From CAJCJE01 sp963818685 (GTDB lineage Bacteria; Actinomycetota; Actinomycetes; Mycobacteriales; Pseudonocardiaceae), in contig CAWFTJ010000003.1 in NCBI GenBank assembly GCA_963818685.1, positions 744,001-808,000 on the forward strand: a stretch of DNA of 64,000 nucleotides, written 5' to 3'. Below the pieces are notes generated by a model, which did no database searches, had not been told where the DNA came from, and saw nothing but the letters and a program-made list of their open reading frames with translations. Position 1 is the first letter of the stretch; the number at the start of each line of letters is the position of its first letter. The translations under genes were made by a program, and so were the position numbers. Of the stretch, positions 44,061-52,892 are shown piece after piece.

Positions 44061-45107
44061 GACGAGGGTCCTCTCACACATCCGGCCGCTGTGGTGTTGG
44101 CATTGTGCGCGGGCGCGGTCGTGGCGGCGATGCGGTCGTTCACCGCGATCGCCGGCTGGGTCAGCGACACCCCCACTGACCTGCTGGTCCGTGGACGCCG
44201 CGATCGGCGCGTGGCTGGCTGATCGGGCTCCTGCCTCCAACAGCACCGAACCGGTGAGCCTCAACACATCCGGCGACACCGACCCCGGTGACACCGAAGC
44301 ACTCGGGCCTGTGGTGCTCGCGGTGGACGGCAAAGCCGTGCGAGGTGCCCTTCGACGCCGAGGACAACCAGGTCCGCCTGCTCGCCGTGATGACCCACCA
44401 GCACGGGCTGGTCCTCGCCCAGACCGAGGTCGGCGCGAAAACGAACGAGATCCCGATGTTGCCCACCCTGCTGGATGAGGTGGACATCGCCGAGGCAATC
44501 ATCACCGCCGACGCGTTGCACCCCCAACGAGCCACCGCACGGTATCTCCACGACCGCAGCGCTGAGTTCGTGTTGTGTGTCAAGGAAAAACCAGCCAGCG
44601 TTGTTCGCCTGCCTCAACGCCCTACCGTGGCAGGACGTCCCGATCAGCCATACCCAGACCGACCGCGGGCACGGACGGATCACCCGCCGCACCCTCCAGG
44701 TCCGACCCGCTCCCGACGATGTGCCCTTTCCCCATGTCCATCAGGTGTTCCTGCTGGAACGGTACGTCACCGACCTTGCCGGCACGCCGACCTGCCGCAC
44801 GCCGACCTCGGCGGTCGCCGTGTTGGGGATCACCAGCCTGACCGCGAATCGGGCGGGCGCGGCGACCCTGGCCGGAGCGGTACGCGGCCACTGGGGCATC
44901 GAGTCGCTGCATTGGTTACGTGACACCGTCTACCGCGAGGATGACTCGACAGTGCGCACTCGATCCGGCCCGCGCATCATGGCCGGCCTACGTAACCTCG
45001 CCATCGGGGCGTTACGACTGGCCGGACGCGCTGATATCGCCGAAGCTACCCGGTGGGCCAGCCGCCGAGCGGGCCGGCCCTTCACCATCCTCGGCCTCAC
45101 AACATGA
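44061..45107 (+). pseudogene. ISAs1-family transposase remnant
   Basis: Pieces of one DDE transposase lie in different frames. The N-terminal part reads VVLALCAGAVVAAMRSFTAI then AGWVSDTPTDLLVR. A deletion leads to VDAAIGAWLADRAP. The first catalytic Asp is in VVLAVDGKAVRGA. After a shift come VRLLAVMTHQHGLVLAQTEV, VGAKTNEIPMLPTLLDEVDI and ITADALHPQ (second Asp). After an extra A in the AAAAA run near 44590 the last part has VLGITSLTANRAGAATLAGA and HWGIESLHWLRDTVYREDDS with the Glu. The stop TGA overlaps the right inverted repeat by two bases. Confidence 0.82.
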
Positions 45108-45124
45108 TCTTGAAACGACCGTGC
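45106..45124 (-). repeat. right terminal inverted repeat of the IS
   Basis: GATCTTGAAACGACCGTGC, exact reverse complement of 43947-43965. Confidence 0.85.
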
Positions 45125-45328
45125 AGCAGGGCTTGTGCGGTACTTCGGGACGGGGCGCTCCGGGGCCGGCTGTGGGGCGCCTTTCAGAGCGGGCTTGGGG
45201 GCGGTCTGGGGAATGCCATTTCTCTGGTTCTTTTTCCTTTCGGGGAATCCGGTTTGTGCCGACTGGAATGATGCTGAAAGCGGAACGGGGTGATTCTCTT
45301 CGTAGATGCGGTGGAATTGCGTGGGAGG

Positions 45329-46009
45329 TTAGTGGACGTTGTTCCAGGCCTCGTTCACCAGGCCCGCAACCTGGTCTGGGGTGTGTTGGATCGGGCCGTT
45401 GGGCCGTACCTGGATCGTCAGGCCGGGGCCGCTGCGTTGGCAGTAGGTGACGTACACCTGGCTCGGTGGTTCCGGGCCGCTCTGCACCGGTGGCTCGTTG
45501 TCGATCACACACGACACGGGGCCGAACCGTTCCAACTGGTTCTCCGGTTCGGCGAAGCCCAGTTCCTTGAGGTTCTCGTACTGCACGAACGGCTGTGGCG
45601 AGTCGGCCCGGACGATCAGCAGCAGCGCCATGCTGTTCAGGCTGTCGTCGGAGTAACTGGTGACCAGCGCCGCCGCGCCGCCGTAGGCGGCTGACAGGAG
45701 TTTCGCGCTCTGGGCGTTGTCCTCCGCCAACTGTTGTGCGTGCGTCACGGCCTTCGAGCCCAGGTGGGCACTCGCCGCCTGGTAGGACTCCAGACTGCCC
45801 AGGGTGGACGGTGCCGTGAGTGGCGCCGAGGAACCGCCGGTGCTGTCGCCGCCGCCCAGCAGCAGCCACGGCACGCCCACGGCCAGGGCTCCGACCATCA
45901 AGCCGATGACCGCCGTCACCAGCGTCGGGGGTACGCGGCGGCGCTGCCGGGGCGGTATCGGGGGAACGGCGGTTTGCTGCGGGAACGGTGCCGAGGGTAG
46001 ATCATTCAT
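45329..46009 (-). CDS. membrane-anchored secreted protein of unknown function
   Basis: A 226-residue protein. A Pro-rich cytoplasmic start (MNDLPSAPFPQQTAVPPIPP then RQRRR) precedes one transmembrane helix (LVTAVIGLMVGALAVGVPWL). The outer domain contains SYQAASAHLGSKAVTHAQQL, VTSYSDDSLNSMALLLIVRA and two cysteines (VSCVIDNE, VTYCQRSG). No family was recognised. I chose ATG 46009 because it begins the expected short cytoplasmic tail; the frame opens to 46063. The 204-base spacer between its stop and the IS (45125-45328) holds no recognisable gene. Confidence 0.65.
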   Translation of the reverse strand: MNDLPSAPFPQQTAVPPIPPRQRRRVPPTLVTAVIGLMVGALAVGVPWLLLGGGDSTGGSSAPLTAPSTLGSLESYQAASAHLGSKAVTHAQQLAEDNAQSAKLLSAAYGGAAALVTSYSDDSLNSMALLLIVRADSPQPFVQYENLKELGFAEPENQLERFGPVSCVIDNEPPVQSGPEPPSQVYVTYCQRSGPGLTIQVRPNGPIQHTPDQVAGLVNEAWNNVH

Positions 46010-46096
46010 CGGCTCACCATGCCGTCGTCCGGGCCCAGGGCAAGACGGCAGTAGTGCCGTCATCGGTGGGATCTGCGCGCCTGTCTAGGATCGCGT

Positions 46097-46246
46097 GTGC
46101 CGTTCGCGAGAGCATCCGACGACGTCGACCTGTACTACGAGGCGCACGGTCAGATCGACTCCGTGCTCGTACTGCTGTCCGGGCAGCAAGCTAGCGGCTT
46201 CTTGATCGTTTCAGGGTGTACCGGGAGGGTGTTTCATAAACGCTGA
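46097..46246 (+). pseudogene. N-terminal remnant of an alpha/beta hydrolase
   Basis: Forty-nine codons starting VPFARASDDVDLYYEAHG and VLVLLSGQQAS match the first two strands and start of the oxyanion region of alpha/beta hydrolases. The sequence then turns into unrelated residues and stops. The rest of the gene is absent, so this is a 5' fragment left by a deletion. Confidence 0.55.
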
Positions 46247-46544
46247 ACTCGAACGACTCGTGCGTGACGAGGCTGAGGCGACCCGTGCGACCGACCATCC
46301 GTTGGGGCAGGGCAAGCGGGTCAATCGCGGGCGATCAACGGTGTATTCGGTCCGGTTGACCGAGGACGAGGTCGCCGCGGTGCAGGCCGCCGCCGAGCGG
46401 GCCCAGTTGCCTGCCTCGACGCTGGTTCGATCCTGGATCGTCGAGCGGGTTCGATCGATGAATCCCGATGACGCGGACGCGCGGTTGCGTGCGCTGATCC
46501 ACGAGGAGGTGCGTGCCGCGGTGCGGGAAGCCCTCGCGTCCTGA
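46236..46544 (+). CDS. ribbon-helix-helix-like (CopG-type) small protein, possibly started at ATA
   Basis: The frame reads INAELERLVRDEAEATRATD, then STVYSVRLTEDEVAAVQAAA, a ribbon-helix-helix pattern (SVRLTEDEVAAVQAAAERA) as in CopG-like DNA-binding proteins or antitoxins. About 102 residues from 46236. GGGAGGG lies at ideal distance before ATA at 46236, and NAELERLV looks like a family start, so an original ATG appears to have become ATA. The next regular start, GTG 46260, has no ribosome-binding site. No toxin gene follows. Its C-terminus (ARLRALIHEEVRAAVREAL) is an amphipathic helix. Confidence 0.6.
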   Translation: MNAELERLVRDEAEATRATDHPLGQGKRVNRGRSTVYSVRLTEDEVAAVQAAAERAQLPASTLVRSWIVERVRSMNPDDADARLRALIHEEVRAAVREALAS

Positions 46545-46580
46545 ACCACGCATGACACAACGACCACGCATGACACAACG
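46545..46580. repeat. perfect 18-bp tandem repeat downstream of the RHH gene
   Basis: ACCACGCATGACACAACG occurs twice without spacer (46545-46562 and 46563-46580), starting right at the stop codon and running into the terminator hairpin. Confidence 0.8.
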
Positions 46581-46604
46581 GCCCATCCGCATGATGGGCC
46601 GTTG
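46576..46604. terminator. bidirectional terminator
   Basis: Arms CAACGGCCCAT and ATGGGCCGTTG with a 7-base loop, between the convergent RHH and DUF4232 genes. Confidence 0.72.
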
Positions 46605-46617
46605 CTGGATCAGGTGG

Positions 46618-47352
46618 TCAGGACTGGTGGGGGTTGCCGAGGCCGGGGCGGATGGTGACCACGCTCAGCTGCGGGTCGGGCGGGTTGCCAGCGCAGCCCT
46701 GTGCGCCAGAGGGGAGCGCGATGAACATGGAAGCACGGTCGTCCGGCGCGTAGATGCGGTAGCCGCGCACCGGGGTCGGCCGGCAGGCGCTCGGGTCGAA
46801 CACGCCAGGGTCGACGGAGTGGATCACCGTCGAGGCGACCGCGCCAGGCACCAGGTTGACCTGCGGGCCGATCTTGCCGGTGCGAACCGCTGGCGCGCCA
46901 ACCTGTTGACCGTTGTCACCGGTCACATAGGACACTCCGGGGAAGCCGACGATGGCGCAGGTCCGCTTGCCGGTGTTGGTGAAGCGCAGCACGTGGTACT
47001 GCTGGCTCATGCCGGCATCCGAGCCGCCGAAGCTCAGTGCGAGCGTGTTGGCCTTGCACTCGGGAATCCCGCCGGTGTGGTTCGCGGCCATCGCACCGGA
47101 TCCGCCGGAGTTGGTGGGACTGCTTGCGGTGTTGGGGTTTCCGCTCGCGCTCACCGAGGTCAGAATGTCCGAAGTGGACGAGTTCGGTATGCTCGGCGCG
47201 CCGGCGGCGACCGTTTGCGAGGTGGGGCCTCCGGTGTTCTGGGCGCTGGGCGACTGGCTTCCGCAGCCGACTACCGCGACCGCTGCCAGCACGCCAGCCC
47301 CGACGATCAGAGTACGGGCGGCGTTCGCGCGCCCGATGTTCTTGATGTTCAT
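46618..47352 (-). CDS. DUF4232 lipoprotein
   Basis: A 244-residue lipoprotein. Signal peptide MNIKNIGRANAARTLIVGAG with AVVGC as lipobox precedes a Ser/Thr/Gly-rich linker of about 70 residues. The DUF4232 beta-sandwich begins IPECKANTLALSFGGSDAGM and contains HVLRFTNTGKRTCAIVGFPG and VSYVTGDNGQQVGAPA. Function of the domain is unknown. ATG 47352 has CGGAGGCG upstream. Four cysteines in the outer domain (PECKA, RTCAI, SACRP, QGCAG) may form two disulfides. Confidence 0.85.
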   Translation of the reverse strand: MNIKNIGRANAARTLIVGAGVLAAVAVVGCGSQSPSAQNTGGPTSQTVAAGAPSIPNSSTSDILTSVSASGNPNTASSPTNSGGSGAMAANHTGGIPECKANTLALSFGGSDAGMSQQYHVLRFTNTGKRTCAIVGFPGVSYVTGDNGQQVGAPAVRTGKIGPQVNLVPGAVASTVIHSVDPGVFDPSACRPTPVRGYRIYAPDDRASMFIALPSGAQGCAGNPPDPQLSVVTIRPGLGNPHQS

Positions 47353-47509
47353 GGCGTCGCCTCCGGTGCCCAAGACTTGGTTGTCTTGGTGACACTGGGT
47401 AGATGTGTGATCCCCCTGTCGCGTTGCTCGCGTCGCACGAATTGTGAATAACAGAAATTTCACGCAACCCTGTGTCAACGCAACACGTCCTTCCTGTGGG
47501 AAGGCAGGT

Positions 47510-48028
47510 TCAGTGCAGCAACACCCGCAACGCGCTGATCGCCACCCCGAACGCGGCGCTGACCACCGTGTACAGCACCACCCATGCGGGGCCGAGGTGC
47601 GCCCTGCGCGCGGCGAGCGCGCCCCACACCACCAGCTCCAGCACGGAACAGGCCAGCGCGACGTTGACCGCGAGCGCCTGGCTGCCGCCCGCGAGATCGA
47701 TCACGACCAGAACCACCACGAGCCCGAGGCCGCCCGCGACAACGCCCCACTCGTCGCGCAGCGCGTTCATGATCTCCCGCATCGTCGGCCTGCTCGGCTC
47801 GTCGGTGTCCGCGGTCGCGTGCTGGGCGAGCTGGTCGGAGTAGACGTGCGAGAGCCAGTACACGATCAATGTGGCGAGCACCGAGCCGACGATCTTGGCG
47901 GTGCTCGCGTCGTTGGCTCCCTCGGTCGCCACGATCGCGGCGGCCACGATCGTGCCGTAGATGGTCGCGCCGGGGTTCGTCGTCGGGCGCAGGAACCGGG
48001 TCCACTCGTGCGCGGGCTCGTCTGCCAT
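47510..48028 (-). CDS. integral membrane protein of unknown function
   Basis: A 172-residue protein starting MADEPAHEWTRFLRPTTNPG. About four hydrophobic segments are visible (GTIVAAAIVATEG, VGSVLATLIVYWLSHVYSDQ, GLGLVVVLVVIDLA, VALACSVLELVVWGALAA). No family was recognised with confidence. The ATG at 48028 is preferred; an in-frame GTG lies three codons upstream. It is co-directional with fadBA, whose last stop is 72 bases upstream of this start. Confidence 0.68.
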   Translation of the reverse strand: MADEPAHEWTRFLRPTTNPGATIYGTIVAAAIVATEGANDASTAKIVGSVLATLIVYWLSHVYSDQLAQHATADTDEPSRPTMREIMNALRDEWGVVAGGLGLVVVLVVIDLAGGSQALAVNVALACSVLELVVWGALAARRAHLGPAWVVLYTVVSAAFGVAISALRVLLH

Positions 48029-48100
48029 GAGCGTGACGGTAATCGACCTTCGTGCTTGGGTGGGGTCGGCGAGACCGACCCCACCCAACTGACACACGAA

Positions 48101-50212
48101 CTACTTCGCGGGCACCGAGGCGACGCCCTTGGCGAGGAACGGCTTGCCGTTGACCCGCTCGGACACGCCCGTCCGATCCAGGTACGGCGTGATGCCGCCG
48201 AGCCAGAACGGCCAGCCCGCGCCGAGCAGCAGGCACAGGTCGATGTCCTGTGCCTGCGCGACGACGCCGTCGGCGAGCATCAGCGACACCTCCTCGGCCA
48301 ACGCGTTCAGCGCGCGGTCGCGGACCTGCTCGGCGGTGGACGGCTTGTCGCCCAACGTCCACAGTTGGGCGACCTCAGGGTCGACGGACTGGTTGCCCTG
48401 CGCGTCCCAGGTCCAGACCGCGGTCTTGCCGGCCTTGACGAACTTGCGCATGTTCTCGCTGACGCCGAACCGGTCGCCGAACGCGTCGTGCATGGTCTCG
48501 GCGACGTGCAGGGCGACCGCAGGGCCGACGAGTTGCAGCAGCACCAGCGGGCTCATCGGCAGGCCCAACGGCTCCAGCGCGCGATCCGCGACCTCGAACG
48601 GGGTGCCCTCGTCGACGGCGGCCAGCACCTCGCCGAGGAACCGGGTGAGCAGCCGGTTGACCACGAACGCGGGCGCGTCCTTGACCAGCACGCAGGACTT
48701 CTTCAGCTGCTTGCCGACCGCGAACGCGGTGGCGAGCGTCGCGTCGTCGGTCTTGCCGGCGCGCACGATCTCCAGCAGCGGGAGGACGGCGACCGGGTTG
48801 AAGAAGTGGAAGCCGACGACCCGTTCCGGGTGCTTGAGCTTGCCGGCCATGTCGGTCACGGACAACGAGGACGTGTTCGTGGCCAGCACGCAGGTCTCCG
48901 AGACGTACTCCTCGACCTCGGCGAACACCTGCTGCTTGACGGACAGTTCCTCGAAGACGGCCTCGATGACGAAGTCGGCGTCGGCGAACGCGGCCTTGTC
49001 CAGCGAGCCGGACACCAGCGCCTTGAGCCGGTTGGCCTCATCGGCGGACACCCGCTTCTTGGCGAGCAACTTGTCGATCTCGGCGTGCACGTAGCCGACG
49101 CCCTTGTCGACGCGTGCCTGGTCGACGTCGGTGAGCACAACGGGGACCTTCAGCCGCCGCACGAACAGCAGCGCGAGCTGGCTGGCCATCAGGCCGGCGC
49201 CGACAACGCCGACCTTGGTCACCGGCCGGGCAAGGCTCTTGTCCGGTGCGCCCGCCGGCTTGCGGGCGCGCTTGTTGACCAGGTTGAACGAGTACAGGCC
49301 GGCGCGCAGCTCGTCGGTCATCAGCACGTCGGCCAGGGCCGCGGTCTCGGCCGCGTAGCCGACGGTGAGATCGTTGCCGCGCGCGAGTTCGAGCAGTTCG
49401 AGGGCCTTGGTGACGCCGGGGGAGGCGCCGTGCGTCTTGCCGTCGGCGATCGCCTTCGCCTTGGCCAGCGCGGCATCCCACGCCTCGCCTCGGTCGATTT
49501 CCTTGCGCGGCACGGTGATCTCGCCGTTGACGACCCCGGCCAGCCACAGCAGCGACTGTTCCAGGTAGTCGGCGGAGTCCAGCAGCACGTCCGCGATGCC
49601 CAGCTCGATCGCCTCGGCCGGCCTGAGCATCTTGTTCTGGTTCAACGCGTTCTCGATGATCACCTTCACGGCCGCGTCCGCGCCAATCAGGTTCGGCAGC
49701 AGCTGCGTGCCGCCCCAACCGGGGAACAGGCCGAGGAAGCACTCGGGAAAGGCGATGGCGGCCGCGTTGCTGATCAGTGTGCGGTAGTGGCAGGACAGCG
49801 CCAGTTCCAGGCCGCCGCCCATGACCGCGCCGTTGACGAAGGCGAAGGTCGGGATGTCGGACTCGGTCAGTCGGCGGAACACGTCGTGGCCGGTCGCGGC
49901 GATCTCCAGTGCCAGGTCACGCGAGGCGACCTGCTCGACGCCGGAGAGGTCCGCGCCGACCGCGAAGATGAACGGCTTGCCCGTCACGGCTATCGCTGCC
50001 GGATCGGCCGCGAACGCCTCGTCGATGGCCTCGTTGAGGCTGAGCAGGCCCTGCGGGCCGAACGTGGACGGGCGGGTGTGGTCGAGGCCGTTGTCCAGGG
50101 TGATCAGCGCGACCTGCTTGGCGAGGCCGGGCACGGCGAACAATCGGGTGCTCGCCCTGGTCACGACCTCGTCAGGGAAGGTCGCCTTCGCGTCCTCAAT
50201 GGACAGAGTCAC
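48101..50212 (-). CDS. fadB: fatty-acid oxidation complex, enoyl-CoA hydratase / 3-hydroxyacyl-CoA dehydrogenase
   Basis: A 703-residue bifunctional beta-oxidation enzyme. The N-terminal crotonase domain has FIFAVGADLSGVEQVASRDL and VNGAVMGGGLELALSCHYRT with the oxyanion Gly. The dehydrogenase half begins VGVVGAGLMASQLALLFVRR (NAD site) and contains NTSSLSVTDMAGKLKHPERV and VGFHFFNPVAVLPLLEIVRA with the catalytic His. A C-terminal 3HCDH domain follows. The GTG start overlaps the thiolase stop (GTGA), so both subunits are made from one mRNA. The complex hydrates enoyl-CoA and oxidises 3-hydroxyacyl-CoA before thiolysis by the next enzyme. Confidence 0.92.
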   Translation of the reverse strand: MTLSIEDAKATFPDEVVTRASTRLFAVPGLAKQVALITLDNGLDHTRPSTFGPQGLLSLNEAIDEAFAADPAAIAVTGKPFIFAVGADLSGVEQVASRDLALEIAATGHDVFRRLTESDIPTFAFVNGAVMGGGLELALSCHYRTLISNAAAIAFPECFLGLFPGWGGTQLLPNLIGADAAVKVIIENALNQNKMLRPAEAIELGIADVLLDSADYLEQSLLWLAGVVNGEITVPRKEIDRGEAWDAALAKAKAIADGKTHGASPGVTKALELLELARGNDLTVGYAAETAALADVLMTDELRAGLYSFNLVNKRARKPAGAPDKSLARPVTKVGVVGAGLMASQLALLFVRRLKVPVVLTDVDQARVDKGVGYVHAEIDKLLAKKRVSADEANRLKALVSGSLDKAAFADADFVIEAVFEELSVKQQVFAEVEEYVSETCVLATNTSSLSVTDMAGKLKHPERVVGFHFFNPVAVLPLLEIVRAGKTDDATLATAFAVGKQLKKSCVLVKDAPAFVVNRLLTRFLGEVLAAVDEGTPFEVADRALEPLGLPMSPLVLLQLVGPAVALHVAETMHDAFGDRFGVSENMRKFVKAGKTAVWTWDAQGNQSVDPEVAQLWTLGDKPSTAEQVRDRALNALAEEVSLMLADGVVAQAQDIDLCLLLGAGWPFWLGGITPYLDRTGVSERVNGKPFLAKGVASVPAK

Positions 50213-51444
50213 TTTTCACCCTTCCAGATGGGGTTTTCCCAGATCACGGTGCCGCCCATACCGATGCCGATGCACATGGTGGTGATGCCGTAGCGGACGT
50301 CGGGCCGCTCGGCGAACTGCCTGGCCAGCTGGGTCATCAACCGCACGCCGGAGGAGGCGAGCGGGTGGCCGCAGGCGATCGCGCCGCCCCACTGGTTGAC
50401 GCGCGGGTCGTCCTCTGCGATGCCGAAGTGGTCGAGGAAGGCGAGCACCTGCACGGCGAACGCCTCGTTGATCTCGAAAAGGCCGATGTCGTCGATGCTC
50501 AGGCCGGCGCGGGCCAGCGCCCGCTCGGTGGCCGGCACCGGGCCGACGCCCATCACCTCGGGCTCGACGCCCGCGAATGCGTAGCCGACCAGTCGCATGG
50601 CGGCCGGCAGGCCCAGCTCGCGGGCGGTGTCCTCGTCGGCAAGGAGGCAGCCGGTGGCACCGTCGTTGAGGCCGGCCGCGTTGCCAGCGGTCACCCGGCC
50701 GTGCGGGCGGAACGGGGTCTTGAGCTGGGCCAGCTGCTCGACCGTGGTGCCCGGCCTCGGCGGTTCGTCCTCGGTGGCCAGGCCCCAGCCGAGTTCGGCG
50801 GAGCGGATGGCGACCGGAACCAGCTCGGGGCCGATCTTGCCGGCCTTCACCGCGTTCGCGAACTTCTCCTGGCTCGCTGCGGCGTAGGCGTCGCAGCGCT
50901 GTTTGGTGATCTCCGGGAAGCGGTCGTGCAGGTTCTCCGCGGTCTGGCCCATGACCAGCGCGGACGGGTCGACCAGCTTGTCCGCGAGGATTCTCGGGTT
51001 CGGGTCGGCGCCCTCGCCCATCGGGTGGTGGCCCATGTGCTCGACGCCGCCTGCGACGACCACGTCGTAAGCGCCGAACGCGATGCCGGCCGCGGTGGTG
51101 GTGACCGCGGTCATCGCGCCGGCGCACATGCGGTCGATGGCGTAGCCGGGCACGGTCTTGGGCAGGCCGGAGAGCAGTGCTGCGGTGCGGCCGATGGTCA
51201 GGCCCTGGTCGCCGATCTGCGTGGTGGCCGCGATGGCGACCTCGTCGACGCGCTCGGGCGGCAGTTCCGGGTGCCGGCGCAGCAGTTCCCTGATCACCTT
51301 GATGACCAGGTCGTCAGCGCGTGTCTCGGCGTACATGCCCTTCGGGCCCGCCTTGCCGAACGGGGTGCGCACACCCTCGACGAAGACCACGTTCCGGACG
51401 GCGCGCGGGGTGGACGCGGCGAACGCGTCCCCTGATGCGGCCAC
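50209..51444 (-). CDS. fadA: acetyl-CoA C-acyltransferase (thiolase)
   Basis: A 411-residue thiolase. The N-terminal motif VVFVEGVRTPFGKAG is followed by the nucleophile in YAIDRMCAGAMTAVTTTAAG (Cys near residue 98). The other active-site motifs are FEINEAFAVQVLAF, GGAIACGHPLASSG (His) and GITTMCIGIGMGG (second Cys). It cleaves 3-ketoacyl-CoA to acetyl-CoA and a shortened acyl-CoA. GTG 51444 has AAGGAGGAGCC upstream. It is encoded before and coupled to fadB. Possible operator repeats lie at 51508-51550. Confidence 0.92.
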   Translation of the reverse strand: MAASGDAFAASTPRAVRNVVFVEGVRTPFGKAGPKGMYAETRADDLVIKVIRELLRRHPELPPERVDEVAIAATTQIGDQGLTIGRTAALLSGLPKTVPGYAIDRMCAGAMTAVTTTAAGIAFGAYDVVVAGGVEHMGHHPMGEGADPNPRILADKLVDPSALVMGQTAENLHDRFPEITKQRCDAYAAASQEKFANAVKAGKIGPELVPVAIRSAELGWGLATEDEPPRPGTTVEQLAQLKTPFRPHGRVTAGNAAGLNDGATGCLLADEDTARELGLPAAMRLVGYAFAGVEPEVMGVGPVPATERALARAGLSIDDIGLFEINEAFAVQVLAFLDHFGIAEDDPRVNQWGGAIACGHPLASSGVRLMTQLARQFAERPDVRYGITTMCIGIGMGGTVIWENPIWKGEK

Positions 51445-51507
51445 GGCTCCTCCTTGAGGCTTGAGGCTTGGGCAGCCGCCGGAGCGCACAGGCAAGCGAC
51501 GCTACCG

Positions 51508-51550
51508 GCTGGTAACCACACCTTAGCGCTAGTTACCCATCAGTAACCAG
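51508..51550. promoter_or_regulatory. inverted GGTAAC/GTTACC repeats upstream of fadAB
   Basis: GCTGGTAACCAC (51508-51519) and GTTACCCATCAGTAACCAG (51532-51550) contain four GTAAC-type half-sites, including GTTAC-N6-GTAAC. They lie 64-106 bases upstream of the thiolase start and look like a binding site for a TetR- or FadR-type regulator of fatty-acid genes. Confidence 0.5.
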
Positions 51551-51620
51551 TGGGGCTGGCGCACCCAATCCTGCCCCCGAAGCGGTCAGCCGGCAGCAGG
51601 AGGAGCGGTCGGCGGCGGGA

Positions 51621-52892
51621 TCAGTCGGCGGCAGGAGCGGTCGCGGTGAGTGCCTTCGCCAGCGCGGCCGAGGTCAGCTCGATCTGCCAGTTCCGCGCCC
51701 CGCCGGCTCGCAGCGCGGCCGCGACGCCGTCCTGCGAGGTGTCGTCCGGAGGGGTCCAGCACAGGCGCCGCGCCAACTCGGGCTGGAGCAGGTTCTCCAC
51801 CGGCAATCGGTGCGCCTCGGCGATCGAGTTCAGTGCCGCGCGTGCCGCGGTCAGCCGCGCGGCCGCATCCGGATCGCGGTCGGCCCACCGGTTGGGCTGT
51901 GGCGGGCCGTCATGGGCCGGTGACGGGTCCGGCAGCTGGCTCTTGGGGAGTTCACGCGCGGACTTCAGCGCGCGCGCCCACGTGCCGGCCAGGCGGCGTT
52001 GCGCGCGTCCCCGGAAGACCGGCAGCTTGATCAGTTCGGACTCGGTCGCCGGGTCAAGGCTGGCGGCCTCGACCACGGCACGGTCCGGCAGCACCCGGCC
52101 GGGCGCGATGTCGCGTTCGCGCGCCAGGCTGTCGCGCGCCTCCCACAGCGCGCGGATCGCGGCCAGTTGGCGCGGGTTGCGCATCCGGTGGATGCCCGAG
52201 GTGCGCCGCCACGGCTCCGGCCTCGGCTTGGGTGGGGCCGCCGTGCGCACCGCCTCGAACTCCTCAAGCGCCCATTCGAGCTTGCCCTGCGCGGCCAGCT
52301 CCTGCTCCAGCTCGTCGCGCAGCGGGATGAGCAGCTCGACGTCGAGCGCGGCATAGGTGAGCCAGTCCGCTGGCAACGGCCGCTGCGACCAGTCGGCCGC
52401 GCCGTGGCCCTTCTCCAGCTGGTAGCCGAGCAGCCGCTCGACCATCGTCCCCAGCGCGACTCGCTCGAACCCGGCCAGCCGACCGGCCAGCTCGGTGTCG
52501 AACAGCGCGTCAGGGCGCAGGTTCAGCTCGGCGAGGCAGGGCAGGTCCTGGGTGGCGGCGTGTAACACCCACTCGGTGCCCTTGAGCGCCTCGGCCAGCG
52601 GTTCCACGCGTCCGCGCAGCGCGACCGGATCGACGAGGAAGGAGCCGGCGCCGCCGCGGCGCAGTTGGATGAGGTAGGCACGCTGGGAGTAGCGGTAACC
52701 GGAGGCGCGTTCCGTGTCGACGGCGACCGGACCGGTGCCGGCTGCGAGCTTGGCCGCGGCCTCGACGAGGGCGTCCGCGTCGGCGATGACCGGTGGCACG
52801 CCCTCCGCCGGTGTGATCAGCGGTCTCGCGCTGCGTTCCTGCGCTTCGGGCGGGGTGCTGGTTGGTGCGTCGTCGACGGGTTGTGCCTCCAC
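51621..52892 (-). CDS. rnd: ribonuclease D-like 3'-5' exonuclease
   Basis: A 423-residue DEDD exoribonuclease with an HRDC domain. Exo I is GPVAVDTERASGYRYSQRAY (Asp, Glu), Exo II is VLHAATQDLPCLAELNL (Asp) and Exo III is WLTYAALDVELLIPL (Tyr, Asp). The HRDC domain follows around RQLAAIRALWEARDSLARER near residue 240. It trims the 3' ends of RNAs such as tRNA precursors. GTG 52892 (VEAQPVDDAP) is chosen; upstream open codons are not family-like. It is in the Rv2681 position next to DUF3000 (from memory), but separated from it by a response regulator. Confidence 0.88.
   Translation of the reverse strand: MEAQPVDDAPTSTPPEAQERSARPLITPAEGVPPVIADADALVEAAAKLAAGTGPVAVDTERASGYRYSQRAYLIQLRRGGAGSFLVDPVALRGRVEPLAEALKGTEWVLHAATQDLPCLAELNLRPDALFDTELAGRLAGFERVALGTMVERLLGYQLEKGHGAADWSQRPLPADWLTYAALDVELLIPLRDELEQELAAQGKLEWALEEFEAVRTAAPPKPRPEPWRRTSGIHRMRNPRQLAAIRALWEARDSLARERDIAPGRVLPDRAVVEAASLDPATESELIKLPVFRGRAQRRLAGTWARALKSARELPKSQLPDPSPAHDGPPQPNRWADRDPDAAARLTAARAALNSIAEAHRLPVENLLQPELARRLCWTPPDDTSQDGVAAALRAGGARNWQIELTSAALAKALTATAPAAD

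Larger units (their letters stand above)
43947..45124 (+). mobile_element. ISAs1-family insertion sequence, inactive
   Basis: The 1178-base element is bounded by perfect 19-base terminal inverted repeats and holds one decayed DDE transposase. The size agrees with ISAs1-family elements. No target-site duplication is visible: the flanks are CCACAATG on the left and AGCAGGGC on the right. The transposase has at least three frame breaks and an internal deletion, so the element cannot move by itself. Confidence 0.8.

Noticed and set aside
43939..45132. Target-site duplication flanking the IS.
   Set aside because: The 8 bases on each side (CCACAATG and AGCAGGGC) do not match, so none could be called.
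47444..50293. 949-codon plus-strand frame opposite fadB.
   Set aside because: Antisense to a well-defined bifunctional beta-oxidation gene; no domain and very biased composition.
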